Assembly (NCBI GenBank): GCA_029204225.1
Contig: CM055104.1
Coordinates: 48,835,279 to 48,899,278, forward strand
Direction: 5' to 3'
Length of the DNA stretch: 64,000 nt
Source of the DNA: Diphasiastrum complanatum
Taxonomy: Eukaryota; Streptophyta; Lycopodiopsida; Lycopodiales; Lycopodiaceae
The stretch's first letter is position 1, and the number at the start of each line of letters is the position of its first letter. The notes under the pieces are model-generated. The model did not search any database, was not told the DNA's origin, and was given only the letters and a program-made list of their open reading frames with translations. A program made the position numbers and the translations under genes. Of this stretch, positions 1 to 11,527 are shown piece after piece.

Positions 1-935
1 CTCATTGGACCACATACATCACTAAGAACTAAATCAAATTTGCCGTCAACTCTAATAGTTCCATCTTGCCCTTTGAAATTTTTCCAAGTATGCATCCTTC
101 GCATACTCCTTCTTGGAGCCTTGATCTTGAGCTTCCTTAGATTTTTGATCATCTTTGAAGTGTTGAAAGAAGGCTTCCCTTTCCACTTGCCTTTGCCTTT
201 GCTTTTTGCAAAGAAAGCTTGATCTTCTTGTTCACCAAAGTTGATCCTTGTTTGCTCTTCTTGAAGAAGTAAGCCAACAAGTTCGTCGAAGGAGATTTGT
301 TGTCCCCCTAAGAGAAATACTCAATGATGACACAAATGGAAGGTAAGAACTAGGAAGAGAGCTGAGAGTAATAGATACAAATTGTGAGTTCTCAATCACT
401 TCATCAATACTAAGAAGCTCCTCTCAAATATCCTTGATCTTCGTCAAGTGGTTTGTAAGCAAATCACCTTCTTGCATCTTCAAGATAGAAAGTTAATTTC
501 GAAGATATACCACTTTTGCCGCATTCTTTACTTGAAACATCTTTGCAAGAGTCTCCCAAAGCACTTTTGGAAGATCTAATATGTGGTAGGATAGATCTCT
601 TCACTGATAATGCAATGGAGGGAATGTGCTTGTGCATCTCGTCAATCCCACTTCTTTTGCTCATCGGAAGACACCTCCGTAGATGATGAAGTAGTTGTTC
701 TAGATGGTGTAATAGGTGCCAAGGTAGGTGGCCTCTCTTCGTCACCATTAACTACTTCCCACAAACCTTTAGCAATTAGAAGGTTCTTTATCATGTAGCA
801 CCGCAAGGAATAGTTTGTGCCATCCAGCCTATCTTTATTAAATAAAGAACCAATAGACTCCGATTCTTTAGCCATAACAGAAAAATCAGCTTGTAGTAGA
901 TAGGAAGTAGACTTTCCAATACAAAATCTACTCAA
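1..935 (-). pseudogene. Ty1/copia gag, 5' part of a gag-pol, decayed
   Basis: Read on the minus strand this begins at about 935 and encodes a copia Gag N-terminus: a short leader, then the family signature LDGTNYSLRCYMIKNLL and GLWEVVNGDEERP (usually NYSLWxxxMK). The Gag helical domain continues to about 240 with frame breaks, then a lysine-rich stretch (KGKGKWKGKPSF). Near the left edge the frame reads LSDVCGPM, which resembles the first catalytic Asp region of copia integrase, so protease and much of pol appear to be deleted between about 100 and 30. The element is oriented leftward and runs off the window; its PBS and 5' LTR lie just to the right. Confident as copia gag, less so about the deletion. 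Confidence 0.8.
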
Positions 936-1470
936 AAGGCAGCAACCTCAAAGCTGAAATTATGAGCACAATAGATTGCAATACTCCACATGCAATTTGC
1001 TCAACAAGTAATGAAATAGGTGGTTGATTTCTGCACAAAAAACAGAATGCTCACAAATAGGTAGACTTCAAATGAAGCCAAAGCCAAAACCAAAACCAGA
1101 AATTTGTGGCTAAAAAGAGTGCACACTATGTGCATATAGAGCTGATGGTAGCGCCCTACTCCAAGCTCACCAACCGGGAAATTTCAGCAAGAAATGTGTC
1201 CAAAACACATGTATCTTCATTTAAGAAGTAAATCTGAAATTTTCAACATGTAATTGAGTCAAGATCACATGCAATTGGTTTTGAGCATGGGCGCTCTACT
1301 GCTAGCTCTCAAATAGGTGAAGATGCCCTGCAATTTCCTGCAAAAAAGCTATAAGAAGAACAGATTCTTCTCCTGCAAAAATCAGCAGCTTGATGATTTT
1401 CTGCAACCAAACGGGGAAGAAGATAGCCTCCTATTGGGTGCCCTCCTGCAAGCAATATGATCACCTAAAG

Positions 1471-1482
1471 GCTCTGATACCA
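1471..1482 (-). other. Primer binding site, initiator tRNA-Met type
   Basis: The plus strand reads gctctgatacca, the reverse complement of TGGTATCAGAGC, the usual plant copia PBS. It directly abuts the LTR end at 1483, which fixes orientation (minus) and the LTR boundary. Confidence 0.9.
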
Positions 1483-2007
1483 TGTAGGAAATAGAAGCCT
1501 AAGGATCTAGGATCTTAACAATTCAATCACACAAAGCATTTTCAAAAGAAAGAGAGAGATGGCTAGAAACCCGCTTGTAGAAACTCCTGGACAGCCAAGG
1601 AGAATAGTCAGTATTGCTTACAAAAGTGTCTTATACAAATGGGATGCACACATATATATAGTCCAAGATGACTATCTAACTTCATGACTATTGGCTATCC
1701 AACTACTTGACTATTGGCTATCCAACTACTTGACTATTGGCTGTCCAACTACTTGACTATTGACTATCCAACTTTCTATAAGTTACATAGAAAGAATAAG
1801 GGACCTCCAATATGTCAAGTTGGGGTACTTAATGTCACAATTAGTCCTAGTGGACCCATGAGTCCCTACCAAGTTAATGTCATACGAACTTAGCTAATTC
1901 TAAGTTTAGTAGGCCTAATATAATAAATGACCATGGTTACACAACTCTCGACCTTTTGGATCAAAGTAACCTATGGTAATGTAAGCAATTCCATTTACAT
2001 TCCAACA
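1483..2007 (-). repeat. Copia 5' LTR, 525 bp
   Basis: On the minus strand the LTR starts TGTTGGAATG at 2007 and ends CTATTTCCTACA at 1483, giving imperfect terminal inverted repeats TGTTGGAA/TTCCTACA and the canonical TG...CA ends, with the PBS adjacent. A TATA-like tract (ctatatatatgtg on the minus strand, about 1650-1664) is a plausible U3 promoter. Three near-identical copies of a unit containing 'ttgactattggctatccaacta' type sequence lie at about 1680-1770. The partner 3' LTR is outside the window, so no TSD can be checked. Confidence 0.85.
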
Positions 2008-3194
2008 AAGCTGAGATATGTTTCTATTGCTGAATCATCTTGTTGTGTGTGTGAGTACTAAGATGATTAGTCTACTTTTTTATCTTGAATTGTACTCATA
2101 ATTCTGACACTTTGAAACCTGCCTGACCATAGCATCCAATCTCTTGGTCTCTGCCTCGGTACTCATTGCAGACTAAAGGACGTTACCATAGGGTTTCACA
2201 ATGACATGCCCAATCACAATGGTGCAATAATTATCAGGTCTTATAAGATCACCAGTCTTATGGACGGGTGATCTCATAATACACAGGTGTTTTACCTCCC
2301 TGACAGACAAAGTTTGTTTGTTACTATGGCTAGAGTCATGTCTGCATGTATTTCCGTAATGATCTTGATTGTGAGTGTGACATTTAATAAAGCCAAATTG
2401 GTCGATTGACGGCTAAGATGGCTGCACATCCTGGAGGATTTATTTCTACTTTGGAACCTTTTGAGTACAAGGATGTAAAACTATCCCAAAAGTAACCAAA
2501 TAACTATGTAAAAGATGAAGTCCCTGAACGGGAAAAAAGTGGAACTTGGTAGCTCAGCTTCTAATGATTACAATAACGATTTAAGGAAATCTCTTAAAAA
2601 CTGGAGATACTCAAATTTATGTTACATAGCCTTTTGGAGCTCGATGTGAATAGTTGATATGATCTTCAGAGATCCAGTCTAAAGGAGAATTTGGCTTTTA
2701 TGATCAAAACAACACGAGCTTAAAATGGATTGCCAATTTACAGACGCATTGTAACTTGGCCTAATTTATAGATTACTGAATGACAAACCGATGCATTCAT
2801 GAAGGCTATTGCAGATATAGGCCACATCTTCCAATTTATCTGTGGTTTTCTTGCTTATATTGGATCAGTGAATTAGGGACCTGTTGTTGGATAAACTTGT
2901 TTTGGCCCAGATTGCTGACCTTACATACACCTTAGTCCTTAATGTAACATTTTAGTTAGGTTAGCTGGTCCACTTGCTCCCAAGTTATGCTCTCATCTTG
3001 TAGAATATGTTTCTGATAAAAATCAAGATGATTGGGTGCATTAGTAGTTTTAGCTTTCTAGGAAACTGCATATATGAACACACCTGGTTTCTATTCTTGT
3101 TTGGAATTCCAACTTTGAGTAGAATCTTTATGTAAATGGATTTAAAATCTCAAATGAATAATTTTTGCTTTTTTTCTTTGTTGGGCTTCAACAG
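2008..3194. other. Unassigned stretch between copia LTR and NUP155 exons
   Basis: About 1.2 kb of AT-rich sequence. I looked for upstream NUP155 exons (the region normally preceding the YLSNAVLQA segment) and saw none. It is either a long intron of NUP155, already invaded by the copia element to the left, or unrelated flanking DNA. The last bases before 3195 (tttgggcttcaacag) form a polypyrimidine-poor but usable 3' splice site. Confidence 0.4.
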
Positions 3195-4805
3195 ATTTGA
3201 ATATCTGAGTAATGCAGTGCTTCAGGCGAGAAGCATCAATCATGGACCAGGTACAGTTGGTTCCACTAGTGAAATTGCCGATAGTGGTCTTCTAGAGCTA
3301 CTTGAAGGCAAGCTTGCGGTTCTTAGATTCCAAGTGAAGATTCGTGAGGAGCTTTTAAGAATCTCAGCTACATCGGAAGAGGAAGCCATTGAAAAGCGAA
3401 TTGGAAAAGAAAGTGTGCCTAGGGAAGCTTCAGAGACTGAGACTCTTGCACGTAGTGCAAAAGAAAAAGCTGAGGAATTAGGATTCGAACTAAAAAGTAT
3501 TACTCAGCTTTACAACGACTATGCTGTACGCTTTGAGCTCTGGGAGGTATATATCACTAGACTCACCAGTCGTGAGTATGAGTAGTATTTCTGACAATTA
3601 ATTTCAAGGAAATAGAAATTGTCTACCTCATCACTTGATTTTCTGATAAATGAGTAGTTGGTTTACATTAGTTTTACTTTTTAAATATTCATGCTAACTT
3701 CGTCTTTATTACTATCAAGCTGAGGTGGAGTTCATGTTCAATCTGGAAGTCCTTATAACTGAGCCTTCTTTCCAGGTTTGTTTGGAGATTCTTCACTTTT
3801 CTCATTATAGCGGAGATACTGATAACAGTGTCATGAGAGAAACATGGGCAAGGTTATTGGACCAGGCTATTAAAGTTGGTGGTATTGGTGAAGCCTGTGC
3901 GATTGTAAAAAGAGTTGGTCCAAAGCTATACCCTGGAGAAGGTGGCAGCATGCCACTTGATTCCATCTGTCTTCACTTAGAGAGGGCAGCTCAGGTATCA
4001 TCTCTTAGTTGTTGATAGCTTCAAATTTTGGGTACAAATCAAGTGCGTATGGTATGACTTGAAGATTTGGCAGCTGGCTAAACATTTCTTTTGAGCATTT
4101 TTGTGTTTACAGGTGTTGATTCTTCCAATTTCTGCTCATTTGTCTTTTGTTTCCTTGCGTTTCATAATTCAATTCTTTGCACATCCTCAATATGAGATCT
4201 TGTGAATTAACAAAGACAGTGGCTAGTAATGAGAACACAGCTGATGCACATGACAAATTTTGAACTGTTTCAGGAAAGGGCTGTTTCAGGTGCAGAGATA
4301 GTTGGAGATGAGGATGTGGCAAATGCATTACTTACAGCGTGCAAAGGTGCAGCAGAACCAATCTTGCGAACATATGATAAACTGCTGGCTTCTGGAGCCA
4401 TTCTTCCATCACCTTCTCTACGGCTCCGTATATTGAGATCTGTACTGACTGTTATGCGGGAATGGACAATGTCAACCTTGTCTCAACAGATGGGAACAAG
4501 TGTTGGCACGGGCCTTTCAGTTTTGGGTACTTTACCGAATTCTGATCAAGTTGCTTCTCTGGGTGAAGGGGTCAGAGACACACTGAGCAGTGTTCTTAAT
4601 AGGTATAGCACTTTCTACGAGGATTCCTTCTTACTCCTAGTTAGTAAAACATTGGTTCATGGCTTGTTTCTCATTCTATACTCTTGAATATATTCTTGTT
4701 TGCAGATATATGACGGAGGTGAGAAGGCTTGCACTTCCTTCGGCACATGTTGAAACTGTTTCTCGGGGTTTCAAAGAACTAGAAGAAATTCTTTTGGGAT
4801 CATAA
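3195..4805 (+). CDS. NUP155: Nucleoporin NUP155, C-terminal exons (5' part missing)
   Basis: Four exons encode about 333 residues matching the C-terminal quarter of plant NUP155, a scaffold nucleoporin of the inner ring of the nuclear pore (family length about 1,450 residues). Exons: 3195-3546, 3776-3994, 4274-4602, 4706-4805; introns begin gtatat, gtatca, gtatag and end ccag, tcag, gcag. Phases join correctly: codon boundaries after 3546 and 3994, and a split Arg codon at 4602/4706. Recognisable segments are YLSNAVLQA, LLELLEGKLAVLRFQ, ELKSITQLYNDYAVRFELWE, RETWARLLDQA, VGDEDVANALLTACKGA, GAILPSPSLRLRILRSVL, YMTEVRRLALPS and the end GFKELEEILLGS with stop TAA at 4803. No stop or frameshift occurs in any exon, so the locus looks under constraint. 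Whether it is a complete gene with a very long intron or a 5'-truncated copy cannot be told here. Confidence 0.93.
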
Positions 4806-5619
4806 TTCTTCATTGATTGTATGATAAAATGGCTGATAGGTAATCATACTAGTGAATTTTCCATTTCTAATGAGACAAGCCACTAGATATGTCATGCTAA
4901 TTTGGCCTCACTTGTCTACATTATTGCTTTAGGCATTGAGAATCAAAATGTACAGTGTGTCATCACATAGTGGTATATTCTTTTCTTTAGAAAAACAAAT
5001 GTACCCAGATTGTTGGGTAGCACTGTGGAAGAAATGTATCCTGCAATAGCTCAAATCTTTCTCATGGTGATGCTACTGGAGTGTTCTTGATTAGTCTCTA
5101 GGCGCATGCTTGATATATGATGCTTGAATGGATTTTGAGAATCTTCAGATGAAGCAACTTCTGAGCTAGAAATTTTTTGTATCACTTTCAGATAAAAAAC
5201 TAATTAGGGATTGTGCAAAACATTCATAAAATTGAAGTTTGTATTTTCAATCTGTTACGAGTACAAATCCATGAGGATAGCATAGAAAGTATCTTTGCCA
5301 TCTTAGTTGTATGATGCGAGCTGGTGTGCGATTCACTTTTATTATTCATACTACTCCACAAGATGTCTAAAATTGCAGGGACAACCTTGTCGCTATGCTG
5401 ATTGTATTGACATCAGCATGCACATCCTTGGCTCTTTCCAAACGTGAGCTTGAATGTCAATCTATTAATGTTTGCAAAAATTGCGTACCAAAAAGTTAGT
5501 TGCCACTTCTTTAACATACCTATTAGGAGAATTTCTGTGGATACTATATGTAGCAAATTTGCCACACAATATCCAGGTTTCACTTTCAGGCACCCTAGTG
5601 TGGTGATCAAGTTATGTGC

Positions 5620-5697
5620 GGAAGTTCCACAGAATTCAAATTGTAAATTTCCCGAGTAGTGGCTAGATGCTAGAAAGATTGTCCATGTGGAACTTCC
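5620..5697. repeat. 12-bp inverted repeat, 54-bp loop
   Basis: ggaagttccaca at 5620-5631 is the exact reverse complement of tgtggaacttcc at 5686-5697; the right copy sits in a 15-bp palindrome tgtggaacttccaca. Function unknown. Confidence 0.5.
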
Positions 5698-6911
5698 ACA
5701 CTTGGAAGTTTCACACAATTTTATCCATGACTATATTCACACGAGGTTCGGTGGGCCCGCAGAAGCCCTGTTTGGTCTAAGGATAAATTCCATGGGGGAT
5801 TGTTGTATCATGTAGTGATTGGGTTCTATCATTGATCTACTCAAAAACTCCATCTGCAGGTGTAGCTTGCTTTCTTTTCTATCATTAATTGAGGCACAAA
5901 CATATTTGTTCTACTGTAGCCAATAATTTTAATTCCAGGGGTTTAACACATTAGCAATTGCTTTTTGAACCTTTTTCCCTTTAGCAAGTGGCCTTATATT
6001 TTTTCAATGCTAGTGATTGGTTTCATAGAACATTTATAAGTGTTCTTGCTTTTTTTTTTTGAATGATCCACCACTTTCTTGATCTAGTAATTGGTGATGA
6101 TACGTTGTTGATGGCATACTCTAGTCCTTTAAATCAGTGGGGGAGCTAGTGCCTTAGTAAAGGCTATCAATGATTTGTTGTCACTTATCCAACCACTTTG
6201 TTGTAGTAGCACATGATAATGCCTTATGCATTTGGTACATGTAGTTTTTATTCCACCAGCGTATGTGAGGACATAGATTCAATAAGGATAGACATGGGTT
6301 CTTAGAGAATCATCGAGTCCTGTAAGAACATGTATCATTTTTATTCTCAAAAAGCCGAAGATGCAATATATGTTCAAAGAGCTTGTGACTTACTACACAT
6401 GGATATTATCACTCTATCTACTATTGCTACCATTGGTGTAGGTTCTATACCTATCACTCATTTCCATGCACACTTTATCGTGTTACCACTCCAATTATTG
6501 TTTCATCTCCAACTATACATCTTGAAATCATTTCAAGGAAAAAGTACAAGTTATACTATATATTATGATGGTTTGTAGATGAATGGCAATGAGCTAGAAA
6601 TTGGATGACAAATCTGTTGAGATATAACCAAGAGTGATTGAAATAAAATCCAATTAGCATCTACACTTTTGGATGGCAAAGCTTCCACTTGTTTGTGGAG
6701 GGCACATCATGGAATATATCATAGTTAGGTTTGGTTGACTACAAAGTTATCATTAGGTTTTAAGAAATGCCATGGTTGGTCTATAGTGTTTTGCAAGGTG
6801 GAGGCATGTCTTTCAAAGTTTTCCACAAACATGGGCAATGATAAATTGAGTTTCATTAAACTATGTGATATTTTTGAGGCCCTCTTGTGGATGAGATTGT
6901 CTCATGATGTA

Positions 6912-6946
6912 TATTAAATCATGAGATTGTCTCATGGTTTAATATA
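6912..6946. repeat. Short hairpin, 16-bp arms
   Basis: atattaaatcatgaga (6912-6927), loop ttg, then tctcatggtttaatat (6931-6946): 15 of 16 positions pair. The same gattgtctcatg phrase also occurs just upstream (6894-6906). Confidence 0.6.
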
Positions 6947-7829
6947 TATGGCTAGATTGAAGGAGCCTCTCGAGTTGAAGATATAAACCTTAACATGCTA
7001 CTAAGATGTCTATAGGTTAATAAAGATGATGTTTCTCTATCTCATTTTTCAAAACTCCGTCTCTCGCCACCTTACTACATAAGCATTCAGATTAGCAAAT
7101 ACCCAAAACTGCACTATGACCAACCTTATCATGATACACCATATTGTCCTTACATATATATTTTTTGGTACCATTGCTATAGCAATGCCAGCTAGATGTC
7201 ATTGTACAATCTAGAGCTAGAGAATCGAGAGATGTATAAAGAGCTAGTGATATACGTGTAAAATCTCATATTATATGACTAAGCACCAAAAACCAAACCG
7301 TGCCACAATTGTTGGGTTGGTTGATGTTAGTTCAAAAATATATGTACATGTATTAAGTTAATAGTTTATTACATTGGTAAATCAAGCAACACTCGTTAGT
7401 AGTCATATTGTATGATGTCGCCCTTTAGAAGACACCCCTATGCATTGCATGTGGAGGTTGTTGATTCCAACACTTTTCAAAACATCCAGGTGTAGGGTAG
7501 CTAGTACTAGATTGGAAATTGGCACATGCTAGCCTTTGTTCACATCAATAAAATTAGCAACTTATTCCAAGAAACGAATTTGTTCATAACATTTTATGCT
7601 TATGTTACAGCCATAGTTCGACTTTGAGCGTTTACTCCACCAATATAAGATCAAGGTTTTTTGCACTATCTAATTTTGCTTAAGCAAGTAGCTCGTTATT
7701 ATATCAAATTTTTGCCTAGCGATTCAAAATTTTAGAGATCAGGACAGATTTTCATCAGTCAGCAGAGGCATATTTAGAACTTGCTGAGACCATAATTTCA
7801 AGAAGAAGTGGAGCAAATGGAGTCTTTAT

Positions 7830-8330
7830 CATTTAGTTATCGGCTCATTAATGTATGCCATGATATATACTAGGCTTGACATAGCATTTTCAGTTAGTAC
7901 ATTAAGCCAATACATGTCAAACCTTGGTTTATACATTTGAAAGCTCTTTTAAGAGTCTTACAATATTTATAGTCAATAAAAAATTTATGCATATGTTCTG
8001 GAGTCAACTCAACCGTCAATAATCCATTTTTTCTTGAAGGCTATATGGATGATGTTGACACTTGGAGATCAACTTTAGGGTATGTTTTTCCTCACAACTA
8101 TGGTCTTATTTCTTGGAATAGTAAGAAACATACTTCTGTCGCTTTATCCTCTACAAAAGCCGAGTACATTGTTGCTGCACATGTTGCAAAAGAAACGATT
8201 TGGTTAAGACGCCTCTTATCAAATCTTGGTCTTACTCCTTCACAACCTATGAAGATCTATTATGCTATAGCTTTATCTCTTGATTCTAGGTTTCATTCCA
8301 GGTCCAAGCTTAGGGTGACTTACCATCAAG
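7830..8330 (+). pseudogene. Copia RT C-terminus and RNase H fragment
   Basis: With frameshifts the plus strand reads GSLMYAMIYTRLDIAFSVST and SQYMSN (the copia segment after the RT palm), then GYMDDVDTWRSTLGYVF, ISWNSKKHTSVALSSTKAEY and KETIWLRRLLSNLG, the signature copia RNase H order. It continues as CAIALSLDSRFHSRSK, corresponding to the usual DNQSAIxLAxNPxFHxRTKHI segment, and then stops matching near 8330, where a minus-strand integrase fragment starts. Truncated at both ends. Confidence 0.8.
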
Positions 8331-8640
8331 AGGCGCACTTCGTAATCTATTTCAAAGATAGTTAGCATTGCCTCACAACACCAAAATGTCAAAGGACGAG
8401 ATTGATCTAATTTAAGAGCTTTAGCACACTCATAAAGTGTCATAGTTATCCTTTCAACCACTCCATTTTGTTTGGATGTCATTGGACAAGAAAGTTGCCT
8501 TGGGATTTTATGTGCTTTACAAACTACAATTAGATCTTTGGAAATATACTCAATTCCATTGTTACATTTCAAAACTTTGATCTTCTTGTTGAATTAATTT
8601 TCTACCATGCATTTGAAATTCAAGAATGCCTCTTTTACTT
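8331..8640 (-). pseudogene. Copia integrase fragment
   Basis: On the minus strand from 8640: a segment ending in FLNFK, then KCNNGIEYIS (normally RSDNGGEYxS, holding the second catalytic Asp, here replaced by Asn in CNNG), then SCPMTSKQNGVVERITMTL containing the catalytic Glu in NGVVER. The upstream part of the integrase is replaced by an LTR piece at 8649-9170, and the fragment ends against the plus-strand RNase H at about 8330. Confidence 0.8.
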
Positions 8641-8648
8641 GTTCCTTG

Positions 8649-9170
8649 TGATAAATTTCCAGCAAGTTCACACGTGTGGGATTTACCATAAATGTGTGAA
8701 TGATCTTCCTGAGTTGTGTTAGCAAATAGATCAATTGAAGAGTGAAAATCACAATCTATCTCTAGATTCTATGGCTAAATCACAATCTAGCATGCTAATA
8801 ATCAAAAGATGATTACTTTCACACGTGTGGGGAAAGTACAAAAGAATTTAATGCATGAGCAAAACCTACTCCTTGAGTTAGAGAGAGAATGACAATTCAA
8901 GCTTACAATGTAAAAATCCAAATTACTAGAGAATAGCTTCAATGCCCGCTTCATCATCAAAATTAGTGAGGGATCTCACTTATATATATAGTGGATGTAA
9001 TAGCTCGAGGTAGAGGAAGCTTCCAATCATATTTTTCCACTTCTAAGAGTAGTATCTACCTAAAATATGACACCTATCACTTTGCATATAGAGAAATGCA
9101 ACTACTTCTACCAACTCTCTACTTGTGTCACTTTCTACAATACAAATGTACAAATGTTCATGCATGTGCC
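8649..9170 (-). repeat. Copia LTR piece lying inside gag-pol
   Basis: The minus strand is homologous over long stretches to the right ends of the LTRs at 50341-50667 and 53983-54778: shared blocks include a ctctctctaactc tract, atgcattaaattctt, gattattagcatgctagattgtg, agatcattcacac and cccacacgtgtgaa. It ends TATCA on the minus strand at 8649, as those LTRs do. A TATA-like atatatatataagtg lies near 8983-8997. It separates pre-integrase sequence (right) from integrase sequence (left) of what looks like one element, about 80 codons of integrase being absent. The right boundary is approximate. Confidence 0.75.
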
Positions 9171-9789
9171 AATACATGTGACTTTGACAAAGCACAAGAC
9201 TCACAAACATGATTGATGCTACTGAAGGAACTTGGAAGACCAATCACAACTTGCTTTCTAGCCATTACCTCCAATGACTTGAAGTTGGTGCCCCATCCTT
9301 TTATGCCAAACCTCTTGAATATATATTTGCTCTCTTGCAACACATCCAACTTGGTTAGCAATAACACAAGCATATAGTTTGAACAATTTACCTTGTCTTT
9401 TACCTTTTGCAATCAAGATATCCTTCCTTTTGATCATGAAAGCATCTCCATCAAACTCCACTTTGACTCACACTAAGTAAGTTCTTGGTAATAGATGGAA
9501 TGAACAAAACATCCTCCAAATGAACATTCCTATCTGTAGAGAGAGAAATAGGAATTGTGCAAATCCCTTTGATTACACACTCACCATCATTGGCCGTGTA
9601 GATCACCTTCTTGTCATCTTCTATGCCAACAAAGAAGTGAAGTACTCCTTGTGAAAAGTTATGTGTGACCTTGCACCACTATCAATCCACCATGGACCTA
9701 GATCTCCATCATAAGCAAGCATACTTGAAGACATCACAAAAGCATCATCATTTGAGTTTTGAACATCCAAACCATACTGATCAAGAGTC
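9171..9789 (-). pseudogene. Copia protease to GAG-pre-integrase region
   Basis: The minus strand encodes, in order, WWIDSGARSHIT at about 9700 (the aspartic protease motif DSGATSH with Thr changed to Arg), a segment matching KVIYTANDG, LxxVxFIPSI-type sequence, then DAFMIKRKDILIAKGKRQGKLFKL, VWHKRMGHQ (zinc-binding His of the pre-integrase domain) and NHVCESCALSKSH (the Cys pair). It is the same family as the plus-strand copy at 49240-50340. The frame is broken several times and stops abruptly at the LTR piece. Confidence 0.8.
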
Positions 9790-10665
9790 AGATTACCTTT
9801 CTTGTCTCCTTGATCTCTCTTCTTCTTGTAGCACTCTCTTGCAAAGTGTCCTTTGATGCCACAATAGAAGCACTTGAGCTTTGACCTATATTTCCTTTTT
9901 CCATTTGAAGAAGACTCCCCTTGATCTTGTCCTTAAGACCACTTGCTTTTGTTTTTGCCCTTGAATTTGCCCTTGATGAACATAGCCTGCTCTCCAATTT
10001 GAGATGTTGACAAAGATCCACCTCTTGCTTGAAGCCCATATTCTTCATTGATCAAGATATCTTGAAGATCCATCAAACTTGGAAAAGTTCTTTGAATAGC
10101 AAGACTTTGTACAATGTTAGCATGAGCATCCAATAAACCATTAAGAATAACTTGAACAAGCTCTCCTTCCTTAATGTTCTCATCAATGCAAGCCAACTCA
10201 TCATTCAAAGCTTTTACTTTCAAAACAAAAGTATTTGGACTCTCTTCACTCTTTTGCAAACATTGAAAGATTTTTCTTCTTATTTCAACACTCTAGAAGT
10301 AGACTTGGATTCATAAAGCTTCTTCAAAGCTTCCCAAACCTCCCTTGATGAAGTACACTTACCAACTTCCTTGAGAAGTTCATTGGTAACATTCATCTTT
10401 ATCATGTGTAGAGCTCTTTGGATCTCTTGTTATACCTGAATTATTCTTGTTGTGTTGCTGGCCTCTCCTTAAAACCTACAACAATATCCAAAACATCAGT
10501 CATCTCAAGAAGTGATTCCATCCTCACTTTCCACAATGCATAGTTGCTTGAGGTAAGCTTATCATTGTCTTCCAACATGTATCCACTTGATGTAGCCATG
10601 TTACTATGACTTGATCCTACTCTTTCAACTTGTTCCAATGCACAAAGGACTCTTTTGAACAACAA
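9790..10665 (-). pseudogene. Copia gag with zinc knuckle
   Basis: The minus strand starts near 10600 with MATSSGYMLEDNDKLTSSNYALWKVRMESLL, a copia Gag N-terminus, followed by the segment LKVKALNDELACIDENI, LVQVILNGLLDAHANIVQSLA and FPSLMDLQDILINEEYG of the UBN2-type Gag domain, a lysine-rich linker, and a zinc knuckle around 9850 (CFYCGIKGHFARECYKKK). Stops and at least two frameshifts interrupt it. It is closely related to the minus-strand fragment at 35226-35812 and to the gag at 51341. Confidence 0.85.
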
Positions 10666-10969
10666 TAAATGTTTTCAAAAAGAAATCACAAAGATATGGA
10701 ACCTCTCAATTCTCTTCTAGCACTTATATCAAGCTAATCAACACATAGAATAGTAAAATCTTGATCAACTTATGATCTATCCTCAATCTAGTGACTCTTG
10801 CCACTTCCTAAGTTTGAAACACACTCAAATAAAGTATAGCAAAATCACAAATAGACATCCAATCAAAATTAGGATTTTGACAAAATCACAAAAACTGAAT
10901 ATTTCAAATTCTACATGCAATTGCCTAATACTTGATATGCAATCTTGTAGCCACCACTTAGGAATTTCT
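10666..10969 (-). other. Leader of the minus-strand copia, no PBS seen
   Basis: About 300 bp upstream of the gag start at 10665. In related elements a PBS and LTR would lie about 650 bp upstream, but here the sequence gives way to an RNase H fragment at about 10970, so the 5' end has been lost. Confidence 0.4.
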
Positions 10970-11240
10970 AATGCATAACAAATCGGCCAAATCCAGTACG
11001 TGAAGTGTGAAATTCAGATTCAAAAATAATGTAATAGCGCTTTGATTGTCACAATAGAGGGTCGTTGGATGTGACTGCAAAATTTTGATATTTGCAAGCA
11101 GGTTCCTCAGCCAAATTGTCTCCTTGGTAGCACTTGTGGCAGCTATGTATTCCAATTCTATTGAAAATAATGCTACCAAGGTCTATTTTTGGCTGTTCCA
11201 TGAGATTGGGTCTTGGTTGAACAAGAAGACAAATCCAGAG
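10970..11240 (-). pseudogene. Copia RNase H fragment
   Basis: The minus strand reads FSIELEYIAATSATKETIWL, RNLLANI, then LYCDNQSAITLFLN, the hallmark end of copia RNase H, followed by a degenerate FTLHV (normally FHxRTKHI). The start is degenerate. It abuts the leader of the gag copy to its left, so two different minus-strand pieces are joined here. Confidence 0.75.
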
Positions 11241-11527
11241 GTTGATTTTCGTGTGTCAATATCTCCTGCCCAATGGATTTTCCAAATCAAAGATCATCAT
11301 CAAGCATAGAGGAAGCACATGGATATAGTGGCAAATTGGTGGAATGCTCTTCAAAGGTGTTGGCAAATGATTTCTACCAAAGAATTCTTATCACGGATAT
11401 GGAGAGGGTGATGCTATGATGGATCCCTTGGATGATCTACACTTCTTATGCATACCAAAGGATCCACTCAAAAAGTTCACAAAGTCCTTGGATGATCTAA
11501 TACCTTACCAAGCTATTTTTTGAGGAG

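Larger units (their letters stand above)
4806..7800. other. Downstream flank of NUP155, no gene seen
   Basis: AT-rich 3 kb following the NUP155 stop. It presumably starts with the 3' UTR, but I could not identify a convincing AATAAA signal near the stop. No open frame here looks like a protein. Two small inverted repeats are listed separately. Confidence 0.4.

Noticed and set aside
2008-3194. Possible upstream NUP155 exons
   Set aside because: No peptide matching the segment before YLSNAVLQA was found in any plus-strand frame.
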